Assembly (NCBI GenBank): GCA_030688315.1 | Contig: JAUYIT010000025.1 | Coordinates: 1-41,859 of the forward strand | Length of the DNA: 41,859 bases | Direction of reading: 5' to 3' | Origin: Candidatus Komeilibacteria bacterium | Lineage (GTDB): Bacteria; Patescibacteriota; Patescibacteriia; UBA1558; UBA10009 | Translations under genes and position numbers: made by a program | Notes under the pieces: generated by a model | Seen by the model: only the letters and a program-made list of their open reading frames with translations | What the model was told of the DNA's origin: nothing | Databases searched by the model: none | Shown: positions 22,424 to 28,598 of the stretch, in pieces | Layout: each line of letters begins with the position of its first letter | Position numbering within the stretch: position 1 is the first letter of the stretch

Positions 22424-23658
22424 GACTTTTTGGTTAATTTATTATTTGAATTCAACAATCCGAATTGCCCAAGCAACTCGTAAATTCTGAATTCCACAGT
22501 TTTAATTTTTTTAATCTCTTCTGGTTTAACCCAGCGATAAGCAATGTTTTCCCAGTCCAGTTTGATTTTAGGAAGTTTTTTAAGCCGAAACAAAATAGGA
22601 TAAACGCGCCACTTGCGGTCAATCTTTTTTTCGTCAATGACGAAATTTTTACCCAATTTATAATTTTTCAACAAAGCGGAATTAATACCCAATTCCTCCT
22701 TAACTTCCTTTTTGGCCTGATCCAAAACCGACAAACCGTCTTCCATGTATCCGCCGATCGGACTCCACATGCCCCGGTGACTGGCCACTTTATTACCTCT
22801 TTTGACCAACAGAATTTTTCCATTACATTCCAAAATCGCGTTAACCACCCTCGCCTCCTTAAACGCCAGATATTTTTTAAACCAGCCAACTGTCAACTTA
22901 ACTACTTGAGCGGCGTCCTTATCTTCCTTAAAATTATGATCGGCGCCTTTAATGATTTTTAATTCTTTAGGGCATTCCAATAACTTATAAATAGTATAGC
23001 CATCTTTAACTTGAACGCGCTTATCCTGATCGCCATGAATAACAAGAGTGGGTCCGTGAATATCTTTGATTAAAAACTGTTTTTGCAGAAACATTCTATC
23101 CTTAAAATATTTATTAGTCACTTTAAAACCCGACACCACCCAATAATCCTTGCCGATTTCGCCGATTTTTTTATCGCGAACATACGTTTTTATCACTGCC
23201 TGATTGTCATAAACGCTGGAAAGCGACACGACCACGTTTAAATACTTGCTTAATTTATTACCGGTAATAAGAGCAATAAAGGCGCCCATGCTGTGACCGA
23301 CTATGCCGATTCTGGTTTTATTAACTTGGGGTTGTTTTAAAAGAAACTTAATCGCCCGCTCTTCATCATTAATGTATTGGCTGACTAAAATATCCTTATA
23401 AGTTCCCCCGCTTGGCTTGTGTCCGGGTAAAGAAAAGCGCAAGGCGATAAAACCCGCTTTTTCCAGGGCCTGACTGATTTTTACCACCAGTCGGCTTTCA
23501 TGACTGCCCCTAAAACCATGCTGAACAATGACCGTGGGAAACGGGCCTTTACCTTTACCCGCTTCGACTCGCGAGCTCGTCGAGCGAGGCGAGGGGATAT
23601 GCAAAACGCCAACTAGACGTTGGCCTTTGGAGTTTAAAAAAGATATTTTTTTCTGCAT
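22420..23658 (-). CDS. alpha/beta hydrolase-Nudix hydrolase fusion
   Basis: A 412-residue two-domain protein from ATG at 23658. Residues 1-265 form an alpha/beta hydrolase with GHSMG (Ser123), LVIHGDQD (acid near 210-212) and GADHNF (His241). Residues 268-400 form a Nudix domain whose box GGYMEDGLSVLDQ then AKKEVKEELGI spans about 302-325. The REUXEE core is present as KEVKEE, but the first Glu of GX5E is Leu. No frameshift is evident, so the fusion looks genuine. Residues 23-34 (SPRSTSSRVEAG) are encoded by an in-frame palindromic insert. Substrates unknown; an esterase plus diphosphatase acting on one nucleotide-linked ester is conceivable. Confidence 0.88.
   Translation of the reverse strand: MQKKISFLNSKGQRLVGVLHIPSPRSTSSRVEAGKGKGPFPTVIVQHGFRGSHESRLVVKISQALEKAGFIALRFSLPGHKPSGGTYKDILVSQYINDEERAIKFLLKQPQVNKTRIGIVGHSMGAFIALITGNKLSKYLNVVVSLSSVYDNQAVIKTYVRDKKIGEIGKDYWVVSGFKVTNKYFKDRMFLQKQFLIKDIHGPTLVIHGDQDKRVQVKDGYTIYKLLECPKELKIIKGADHNFKEDKDAAQVVKLTVGWFKKYLAFKEARVVNAILECNGKILLVKRGNKVASHRGMWSPIGGYMEDGLSVLDQAKKEVKEELGINSALLKNYKLGKNFVIDEKKIDRKWRVYPILFRLKKLPKIKLDWENIAYRWVKPEEIKKIKTVEFRIYELLGQFGLLNSNNKLTKKS
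23558..23594. repeat. GC-rich palindromic element, copy 2 (in frame inside the hydrolase gene)
   Basis: About 37 bases, TCGACTCGCGAGCTCGTCGA at its core, related to the element at 14166-14225 with its middle removed. It encodes roughly 12 residues in the loop before the hydrolase's first conserved strand, leaving the frame open. Confidence 0.7.
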
Positions 23659-23668
23659 CAAATCAAAA

Positions 23669-24229
23669 TTAACTGATCAACCTGTCAACCAAAACAATTT
23701 TGGGGCTATTTAAAACGGTGTACAAAAACTTGTCGGTCATTTGTTTTCTTAAATTATATTCCTTGGTGGTTAAGTGGGTGTATCTGACCGACAGGCGGTA
23801 AACCCGTTCCAGATCTTTGACGAATTTTTGCAATTGTTCCGCGGTAATCTGGCCGACCAGCAAAACATCCGTAGGCAGATTACTTTCCCCCACCAGCTGT
23901 CCGCTTAGAGCCAAGTATTTAATGCCGTCCAGTTTTTTAACTTTGTTGGCGACGATTTTTTCCGCCAGCAGTTTGGATTTTTCAATCAGAGTTTTAAGCT
24001 CGCTAAATAAGACGAAACTCTTATCGGCCCGGTAAAACTTTTTCTGGCTTTCATCCGCGCTGACCACCAAACCGAATTTTTGCAAGTTATCCAGCTCCCG
24101 CCGCACCGAATTGATGCGCTCGTTGATTTCTCGGGTAATTTCCCTAACAAAAAAACGCGTGTCCGGATGTTCCAAAAACAGGTACAACAGCTTGTTGCGG
24201 GTTCGTGAGCCAAATAGTTGTTCAAGCAT
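23669..24229 (-). CDS. winged-helix regulator with degenerate nucleotidyltransferase-like domain
   Basis: From ATG at 24229 the protein is 186 residues. Residues 1-80 form an ArsR-type winged helix (FGSRTRNKLLYLFLEHPD, then REITREINERINSVRRELDN as recognition helix). The second half (about 100-186), IKYLALSGQLVGES then TDVLLVGQI, follows the layout of minimal nucleotidyltransferase domains fused to such regulators, but the GS and D-x-D residues are lost, so it is probably a ligand- or protein-binding remnant. The track extension to 24313 reads through a repeat and is rejected. The stop lies 10 bases before the hydrolase-Nudix ATG, so it probably heads that operon. Confidence 0.75.
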   Translation of the reverse strand: MLEQLFGSRTRNKLLYLFLEHPDTRFFVREITREINERINSVRRELDNLQKFGLVVSADESQKKFYRADKSFVLFSELKTLIEKSKLLAEKIVANKVKKLDGIKYLALSGQLVGESNLPTDVLLVGQITAEQLQKFVKDLERVYRLSVRYTHLTTKEYNLRKQMTDKFLYTVLNSPKIVLVDRLIS

Positions 24230-24235
24230 AATAAC

Positions 24236-24355
24236 ACCCCACGACCCGCTCGCTGCGCGCTCGCCTGCGTAGTCGGGGACCCCGGGCTTCGCGTCCCGAC
24301 ATTTGCTACGCAAAGTCGGGACTTGACCAAAGGGCGATGCCCCTTTGGAAACCCG
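24236..24355 (+). repeat. palindrome-rich 115-base repeat, copy 1
   Basis: Contains, in order, ACCC..ACCCGCTCG, CTCGCCTGC, GGGGACCCCGG, a GTCGGGAC inverted pair and CCAAAGGG..CCCTTTGGAAACCC. The same sequence blocks in the same order occur inverted at 28485-28595. It lies directly upstream of the winged-helix gene ATG. Confidence 0.8.
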
Positions 24356-24390
24356 TTTATTTTAATCTTTATTAAAACGGCTGTTTATAG

Positions 24391-24396
24391 TATAAT
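24391..24396 (+). promoter_or_regulatory. -10 element for the 749-aa gene
   Basis: A perfect TATAAT, about 44 bases before the ATG at 24440. The -35 is poor. An upstream 10-codon frame (24411-24443) begins with ATG and ends with a TGA overlapping the main start, which could couple translation or be chance. Confidence 0.45.
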
Positions 24397-24439
24397 CATT
24401 TAAGCGAATTATGGCAATATTAGCCCTGGCACCAAACTC

Positions 24440-26689
24440 ATGACTTACAAAATTTCCCAATTATCGCTTAATGATCCCCGCCATTCCTTAAACAGCGGGG
24501 AAATTCTGGTTCAGCCGAGTTTGACCGGCGAAGGCGGTGATTTGCTGATTGTTTTGGAAACCGCTGCCAACCAAACGGGCGATCAGGAATTAACGCGGCT
24601 GTTTTTGGAAATAGCTTTTGAGGCCTACGAACATTCGCAACTGCACGAAACGGAAAAAAAGCTGGAAAATATTTTGGCCGCACTTAATTCCCAGTTGCCC
24701 GCCCAGCTGGCCGGATTGGGTAAAGGCGGAGCTTTGAGCCATAATAAAAACCTGCAAATTCAGAAAAGTTTGAACGGCCTCAATTGCTTTGTAGGTTTGC
24801 TGGAACAAAACACCCTATATTTTTCCAGCCACGGCAATGTTCACGCCTTTTTAATCCGGCCGACTTTACAGAAAAAAATTAACACGCCCGGACCGGAAAC
24901 GGAAGGGTCTAAATCACTGTTTGATTATACTCTAACCGGACAACTTAAACCCGGCGACCGTTTGCTGGTGGCTAATCAAAGCGTGTTGGATTACTTGTCT
25001 TTGGAAAAAATTAAAAAAATCATTTCCACTTTGCCGCCGCAAAGCTCCACCGCCCACTTAGGCAATATTTTGGAAGCGGCGCCTAAAACGGTTTCTTTTT
25101 TCTGCCTGATTGCCCAAATGATGGCGCCCAGCGAAGCCGGCGAGGCCGAGCCAAAAATAAATTATGTTAAAACCGCGGCAACTGCCAGCAGTAAAAAATC
25201 TTTGGATAAAATGCTGTTAACGCAATCCGAAACCGAAAGGATTTTAACTCCCCCGTCTTTATGGCAAGTTTTTAAGGAAAACATGGCTGAACGTCTTAAG
25301 CAAAATAAAAAGGCATCGGCTAGCTCCCTCGGGTCTGCTCGGGATAGTAAAAAAACCGAGCTGACTGAAAACCGGATGACAGCGGCGGTTAGGGATAAAA
25401 TAACAAAATCCTTACCAAGGCCAAAAGCCCCTTCCTGGCTTAAAGCGTTAGCCCGACTGACCGTTAAGCCCGCCGCCATTGTTTGGCTGACCATAGTTGA
25501 CCCTTCCAGACGCGCCCGGTTAACTCAAAATATCTCCGGCAGAGTCCGGGGCCTGATTCAATTTTACAATCGGCTTTCCAAAACCCATAAAGTTGTAATT
25601 TTAAGCGTACTGGCACTGGCTTTGATTTTTTCGCAAAGTTTGATTTGGCAATCCCAGCGCGCCGCTAAATTGGCTTTGGCCCAAAATTTTCAAGAAATTG
25701 TAAATAAAATCAATGAAAAAAAAGCCAGCATTGAAGCGGCTTTGATTTACGATGATGACCAAAGAACGCGCGATCTGCTGGCGGAAATTAAGCAACTGAC
25801 CGAACAACTGCCTCAAGCAACCAAAGATCAGATAGCCCAAAGCCAGACGATTAAAAATGAAACCGTTGCCCTGGCCGCTAAGATTTGGAAAATTATTGAA
25901 ATACCCGAGCCGGTCAGTTTAATTAACTTTAGGGAAGTCAATCTGACCGCCGAAGTGAGCGGCATCAGCGCTAAGGACGATTATATTTTCGCTTTCAGCA
26001 ATCAAAACCAGATTATGGCGATTAACGTGAGTAACAATAATACATTGGTGCTGGAAGATTTTACTTTGCGGGCGCGGGCCGAAGCTTTCTTTCCTAGAAT
26101 CAATAATTTGATCATCGCTACCGAAGATAATAAATTCTTCACTTTGGAAAACAACCAGCTCCGGGATTTAAAAGTTCAACTGCCCTCAAATTTTACCAAA
26201 ACCGACGGTTTAACTTTTTACCTGGATAAAATGTATTTGTTGGATAAAACCGCCGGCCAAATTTTTCGCCTGACCTATTCCGGCTCCGAATTTAGGTCTA
26301 CGCAGGCCTGGCTAAAGCCGGCCGCGCTGGAAACCGTTAAAGCCAACGAAATAGTTTCCTTGGCCATTGACGGCGTTATTTACGCCCTTAAACCCGATGG
26401 GACGATTGTTAAACTAGCTTCGGGTTTAAGCCAAGGTGAACTTAAACCCAAAATTGAGCCGGCCTTTATTGCCGCCGCCAAAATCTATACCAACGATAAG
26501 ACCGATAATCTGTATATTTTGGAACCGGCTAATCAGCGGCTGGTAGTTTTAAATAAGCAGGACGGGCTCAAAGTCCAGTACCATTCCGATAAGTTCAACA
26601 ACCTTAAAGATTTCATTGTTTCCGGCGACGAAAAGAAAATCTATCTGCTTAACGGCTCACAGATTTACGTTATCGCCGCCCAGGAATAA
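24440..26689 (+). CDS. membrane protein with inactive PP2C-like domain and predicted beta-propeller
   Basis: A 749-residue protein. Residues 10-230 follow the PP2C phosphatase layout (LNCFVGLLEQNTLYFSSHGNVHAFLIR, then KPGDRLLVANQSVLDYL), but the metal-binding Asp motifs are gone: DGMG is ETAA (40-43), GDSR is GNVH (132-135), and SDG is NQS (179-181). A charged linker (about 240-380) leads to one membrane helix (385-405), a coiled coil (about 405-480) and a repetitive beta-rich C-terminus (about 495-749, YIFAFSNQNQIMAINV and similar blades) probably forming an extracellular propeller. A sensing or scaffolding role is inferred. It is alone on the plus strand and convergent with rplL. Confidence 0.75.
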   Translation: MTYKISQLSLNDPRHSLNSGEILVQPSLTGEGGDLLIVLETAANQTGDQELTRLFLEIAFEAYEHSQLHETEKKLENILAALNSQLPAQLAGLGKGGALSHNKNLQIQKSLNGLNCFVGLLEQNTLYFSSHGNVHAFLIRPTLQKKINTPGPETEGSKSLFDYTLTGQLKPGDRLLVANQSVLDYLSLEKIKKIISTLPPQSSTAHLGNILEAAPKTVSFFCLIAQMMAPSEAGEAEPKINYVKTAATASSKKSLDKMLLTQSETERILTPPSLWQVFKENMAERLKQNKKASASSLGSARDSKKTELTENRMTAAVRDKITKSLPRPKAPSWLKALARLTVKPAAIVWLTIVDPSRRARLTQNISGRVRGLIQFYNRLSKTHKVVILSVLALALIFSQSLIWQSQRAAKLALAQNFQEIVNKINEKKASIEAALIYDDDQRTRDLLAEIKQLTEQLPQATKDQIAQSQTIKNETVALAAKIWKIIEIPEPVSLINFREVNLTAEVSGISAKDDYIFAFSNQNQIMAINVSNNNTLVLEDFTLRARAEAFFPRINNLIIATEDNKFFTLENNQLRDLKVQLPSNFTKTDGLTFYLDKMYLLDKTAGQIFRLTYSGSEFRSTQAWLKPAALETVKANEIVSLAIDGVIYALKPDGTIVKLASGLSQGELKPKIEPAFIAAAKIYTNDKTDNLYILEPANQRLVVLNKQDGLKVQYHSDKFNNLKDFIVSGDEKKIYLLNGSQIYVIAAQE
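25325..25344. repeat. short GC-rich repeat in the linker of the 749-aa gene
   Basis: TCCCTCGGGTCTGCTCGGGA encodes part of SSLGSARDS in a flexible linker and shares CTCGGGTCTG with the palindrome in the HtrA-like gene at 3186-3205. Confidence 0.35.
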
Positions 26690-26763
26690 ACACGGATTAC
26701 ACGGATATAAAAAAGATTACACTGACGTTGATCAATGTAATCTTTTTTAAACTCTGTAATCCT
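26689..26763. repeat. ATCCGTGTAATCTGTG-type repeat, copy 2
   Basis: ACACGGATTACACGGATATAA and GTAATC words between the convergent 749-aa gene and rplL, related to 3470-3540. It includes the terminator hairpin described separately. Confidence 0.55.
26709..26748. terminator. bidirectional rho-independent terminator
   Basis: AAAAAAGATTACA and TGTAATCTTTTTT form a stem around a 14-base loop, with A- and T-runs on both sides. It can serve both the 749-aa gene and rplL. Confidence 0.8.
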
Positions 26764-27165
26764 TTATTTTAAGGTTACTTTGGCGCCGGCGGCTTCCAGT
26801 TTCTTTTTCATTTCTTCGGCTTCTTCTTTCTTTAGGCCTTCCTTAACCATTTTGGGGGCGCCGTCAACCATATCCTTGGCTTCTTTTAAGCCAAGCTGGG
26901 TAACTTCCCTCACGGCTTTGATGACGCCGATTTTGTTGTCGCCGGCGGCAGTCAATTCCACGTTAAAGCTGGTTTTTTCCTCAACGGCTTCGGCGGCAGC
27001 CGGAGCGGCAGCCATAGCCATCATGGGGGCGGCGGCGGAAACGCCGAATTTGTCTTCCAAAATCTTCACCAATTCGGAAAGATCCAGGACGGACATTTTT
27101 TCAATCTCGGAAACAATCGCTTTGAATTTTTCCGGGACCACTACTTCCTTTTGTTCTTCGGACAT
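26764..27165 (-). CDS. rplL: 50S ribosomal protein L7/L12 (bL12)
   Basis: A 133-residue bL12: an N-terminal dimerisation domain ([20 protein letters not shown]), an Ala-rich hinge ([18 protein letters not shown]) and the conserved C-terminal factor-binding domain ([25 protein letters not shown], then [17 protein letters not shown]). Slightly longer than E. coli at the N-terminus. It forms the flexible stalk that recruits translation GTPases. It follows rplJ by 39 bases. Confidence 0.98.
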   Translation of the reverse strand: MSEEQKEVVVPEKFKAIVSEIEKMSVLDLSELVKILEDKFGVSAAAPMMAMAAAPAAAEAVEEKTSFNVELTAAGDNKIGVIKAVREVTQLGLKEAKDMVDGAPKMVKEGLKKEEAEEMKKKLEAAGAKVTLK

Positions 27166-27204
27166 AGTTTTTTAGGTTAATAATTTGATTAATTTATTGA
27201 TTTA

Positions 27205-27726
27205 TTAATTTTTGGAATCTTTGATTGAATTTAACACGTTGACCAGACCGCGCAAGTTGCCGGCCAGCACGTTAACAAAGCTGGTGATGGGGGCCTTGAT
27301 GGTGCCCACGGTTTTGGCCAACAGTTCCAAACGGCTGGGCAATTTGGCCAGCTCCAGCACTTTGGCCGCGCTAATAAACTTGCCTTCCAGCAAACCGCCC
27401 TGGATTTTAACCGCTTCCTTATCCTTGCCGAACTTGGCTAAAATTTTGGCCGGCGCGATTTCTTCTTGCTGGCCAAAGGCCACGGCCAAGGAACCGGAAA
27501 ATTCATCGGCGTTAACTTCCAAGCCGCTTTCGGCTAAGGCCTTTTTTAACAAGGTCTTTTTGCTGGCAATCAAGTTGGCGCCTTCGGCGCGCAAGGTATT
27601 CCTCAACACCTGGCTGTCTTTGACGTTTAAGCCGGTGTAGCTTAAAAATACCGCTGATTTGGCCGAGGCAAACTGCTCTTGCAGATTTTTTACTTCTGAA
27701 CCTTTTTGTGTCTTATTTTTTGGCAT
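27205..27726 (-). CDS. rplJ: 50S ribosomal protein L10 (uL10)
   Basis: A 173-residue uL10, near the family length. SAVFLSYTGLNVKDSQVLRNTLR and LIASKKTLLKKALAESG form the rRNA-binding part; the C-terminal helix (about 140-170) carries the L12-binding segment. It anchors L12 dimers to the large subunit. The usual upstream rplK-rplA pair is absent from this locus. A strong promoter, an L10-leader-like RNA and a candidate attenuator lie upstream, so L10-L12 autoregulation is likely. Confidence 0.97.
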   Translation of the reverse strand: MPKNKTQKGSEVKNLQEQFASAKSAVFLSYTGLNVKDSQVLRNTLRAEGANLIASKKTLLKKALAESGLEVNADEFSGSLAVAFGQQEEIAPAKILAKFGKDKEAVKIQGGLLEGKFISAAKVLELAKLPSRLELLAKTVGTIKAPITSFVNVLAGNLRGLVNVLNSIKDSKN

Positions 27727-27922
27727 AAATAATGGATTATAATATTAAAAAATCCGCGTTGCCGCAGACAGGGTTTTTCCTTAAAAACTTAAGAAAAATT
27801 GAGGTTTTTTTATCCGCCGAAGCCCTAAACGTAAGTGAAGGGCGAAGGCGGAACCTGCGTAGGTAATTAAGTCCCGGCTTGGCAAAGCCAACGTCGGGGC
27901 ACCTACGGTCTGTGGCAAATAT
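27727..27922 (-). promoter_or_regulatory. L10 leader RNA
   Basis: The transcript between the rplJ promoter and ATG carries CAGACCGTAGGTG (near 27913) and, after an extra hairpin (CCCGACG..GCTTTGCC..GGGAC), CCTACGCAGGTTCCGCC (27847-27863). That pairing pattern is the hallmark of the ribosomal L10 leader bound by the L10-L12 complex. Further down TCCGCCTTCGCCC can pair with GGGCTTCGGCGGA before the attenuator. Confidence 0.75.
27747..27768 (-). terminator. candidate attenuator upstream of rplJ
   Basis: TCTGCG GCAA CGCGGA forms a 6-base stem with a GNRA-type tetraloop, followed by TTTTTT, 20 bases before the rplJ ATG. Transcription attenuation by L10-L12 is known for rplJL in Bacillus subtilis. 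Confidence 0.65.
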
Positions 27923-27928
27923 GGAACT

Positions 27929-27956
27929 ATTATAGCAAAAGCTGAATATTAGTCAA
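27929..27956 (-). promoter_or_regulatory. rplJL promoter
   Basis: TTGACT, 16 bases, TATAAT on the minus strand. Start near 27922, about 195 bases before rplJ. Confidence 0.8.
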
Positions 27957-27963
27957 GGGCGGG

Positions 27964-28077
27964 CTAAGAACGGGCAAAAACCTGATTCATAAAGTAAATG
28001 GCAAAATAACCCACAACTAAAACAAAAATGAGCGCTAACAGAGGCGGAATATCTTTTTTAAGAACTTTTTTGACCAT
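27964..28077 (-). CDS. 37-aa single-pass membrane micro-protein (paralogue 1)
   Basis: Not in the ORF track. ATG at 28077 gives MVKKVLKKDIPPLLALIFVL, then VVGYFAIYFMNQVFARS. A basic N-terminus precedes one membrane helix (about 11-31), so the C-terminus is probably outside. The core PPLLALIFVLVVGYFAIYFMNQVF matches the 54-aa gene just upstream at most positions, which is strong evidence that both are real coding sequences. The stop is followed by the rplJ promoter. A good promoter lies 114 bases upstream. Function unknown. Confidence 0.65.
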   Translation of the reverse strand: MVKKVLKKDIPPLLALIFVLVVGYFAIYFMNQVFARS

Positions 28078-28123
28078 AATTTTTTAAGAAGTCGCAGCCA
28101 AAAATCTGAAATTTTAAGAAATT

Positions 28124-28148
28124 AAAAACCACTGTTTTTTAAAGTGGT
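28124..28148 (-). terminator. hairpin-T terminator or attenuator between the micro-protein genes
   Basis: ACCACT TTAAAAAACA... AGTGGT-type stem (6 bases) followed by TTTTT on the minus strand, about 45-60 bases after the promoter at 28191-28219. It could release a short RNA or attenuate the 37-aa gene. Confidence 0.55.
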
Positions 28149-28190
28149 AAACCCTCCTTGGATCTACACTACTAAAACTAATGTGACAAT

Positions 28191-28219
28191 ATTGTAGCAG
28201 AATAAAAAACTATTTTCAA
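28191..28219 (-). promoter_or_regulatory. promoter upstream of the 37-aa gene
   Basis: TTGAAA, 17 bases, TACAAT on the minus strand. An AAGGAGGG (28152-28159) follows about 35 bases downstream of the start site but has no start codon at usable distance. Confidence 0.7.
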
Positions 28220-28272
28220 CTCTAAAAGATGAATAGCTTTGGGGATAAGTAATGTTGAATTTATAAAATGAC

Positions 28273-28437
28273 CTACCTAACGCCCTGGCTATCTTTAATT
28301 TGAGCAACTTGAGCCAGGACTTCGTCGCTGGCAAAACCCGTAAAAACCTGGTTCATTAAAAAAATGGAAAAATAGCCGAACACCAGCACAAAGGCAAAAG
28401 CCAGCATCGGTGAAATTTTTTGTTTAAATACCTTCAT
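28273..28437 (-). CDS. 54-aa single-pass membrane micro-protein (paralogue 2)
   Basis: Not in the ORF track. ATG at 28437 gives MKVFKQKISPMLAFAFVLVF, then GYFSIFLMNQVFTGF, with an acidic/polar tail DEVLAQVAQIKDSQGVR. The membrane helix (about 9-29) and the FVLV.GYF.I..MNQVF core match the 37-aa neighbour; this copy has 17 extra C-terminal residues. The tandem pair looks like a local duplication. No ribosome-binding site is evident. Function unknown. Confidence 0.65.
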   Translation of the reverse strand: MKVFKQKISPMLAFAFVLVFGYFSIFLMNQVFTGFASDEVLAQVAQIKDSQGVR

Positions 28438-28484
28438 AACTAATTTGATTAATAATTATACCGGTCATAATGACGTTATTTTTT

Positions 28485-28595
28485 GGGTTTCCAAAGGGGC
28501 TTGCCCCTTTGGCCAAGACCGCCGATTCGGCGGGCGCGGAGTCTGCCGGGGTCCCCAAAAGCAGGCGAGGCGATAGCCGAGCGGGTTTTGGGGTA
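28485..28595 (-). repeat. palindrome-rich 115-base repeat, copy 2
   Basis: Inverted copy of the repeat at 24236-24355, with the same blocks (ACCCGCTCGG, CTCGCCTGC, GGGGACCCCGG, CCAAAGGGGC..GCCCCTTTGGAAACCC). It begins four bases after the DUF2207 stop. Confidence 0.8.
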
Positions 28596-28598
28596 ATC

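Noticed and set aside
24230-24313. N-terminal extension of the winged-helix regulator to 24313
   Set aside because: It reads through a dispersed palindromic repeat, is not similar to regulator N-termini, and ATG at 24229 starts at the conserved winged-helix sequence.
24411-24443. 10-codon upstream ORF overlapping the start of the 749-aa gene
   Set aside because: It has no ribosome-binding site or notable composition, so it is mentioned only in the promoter entry and not called as a gene.
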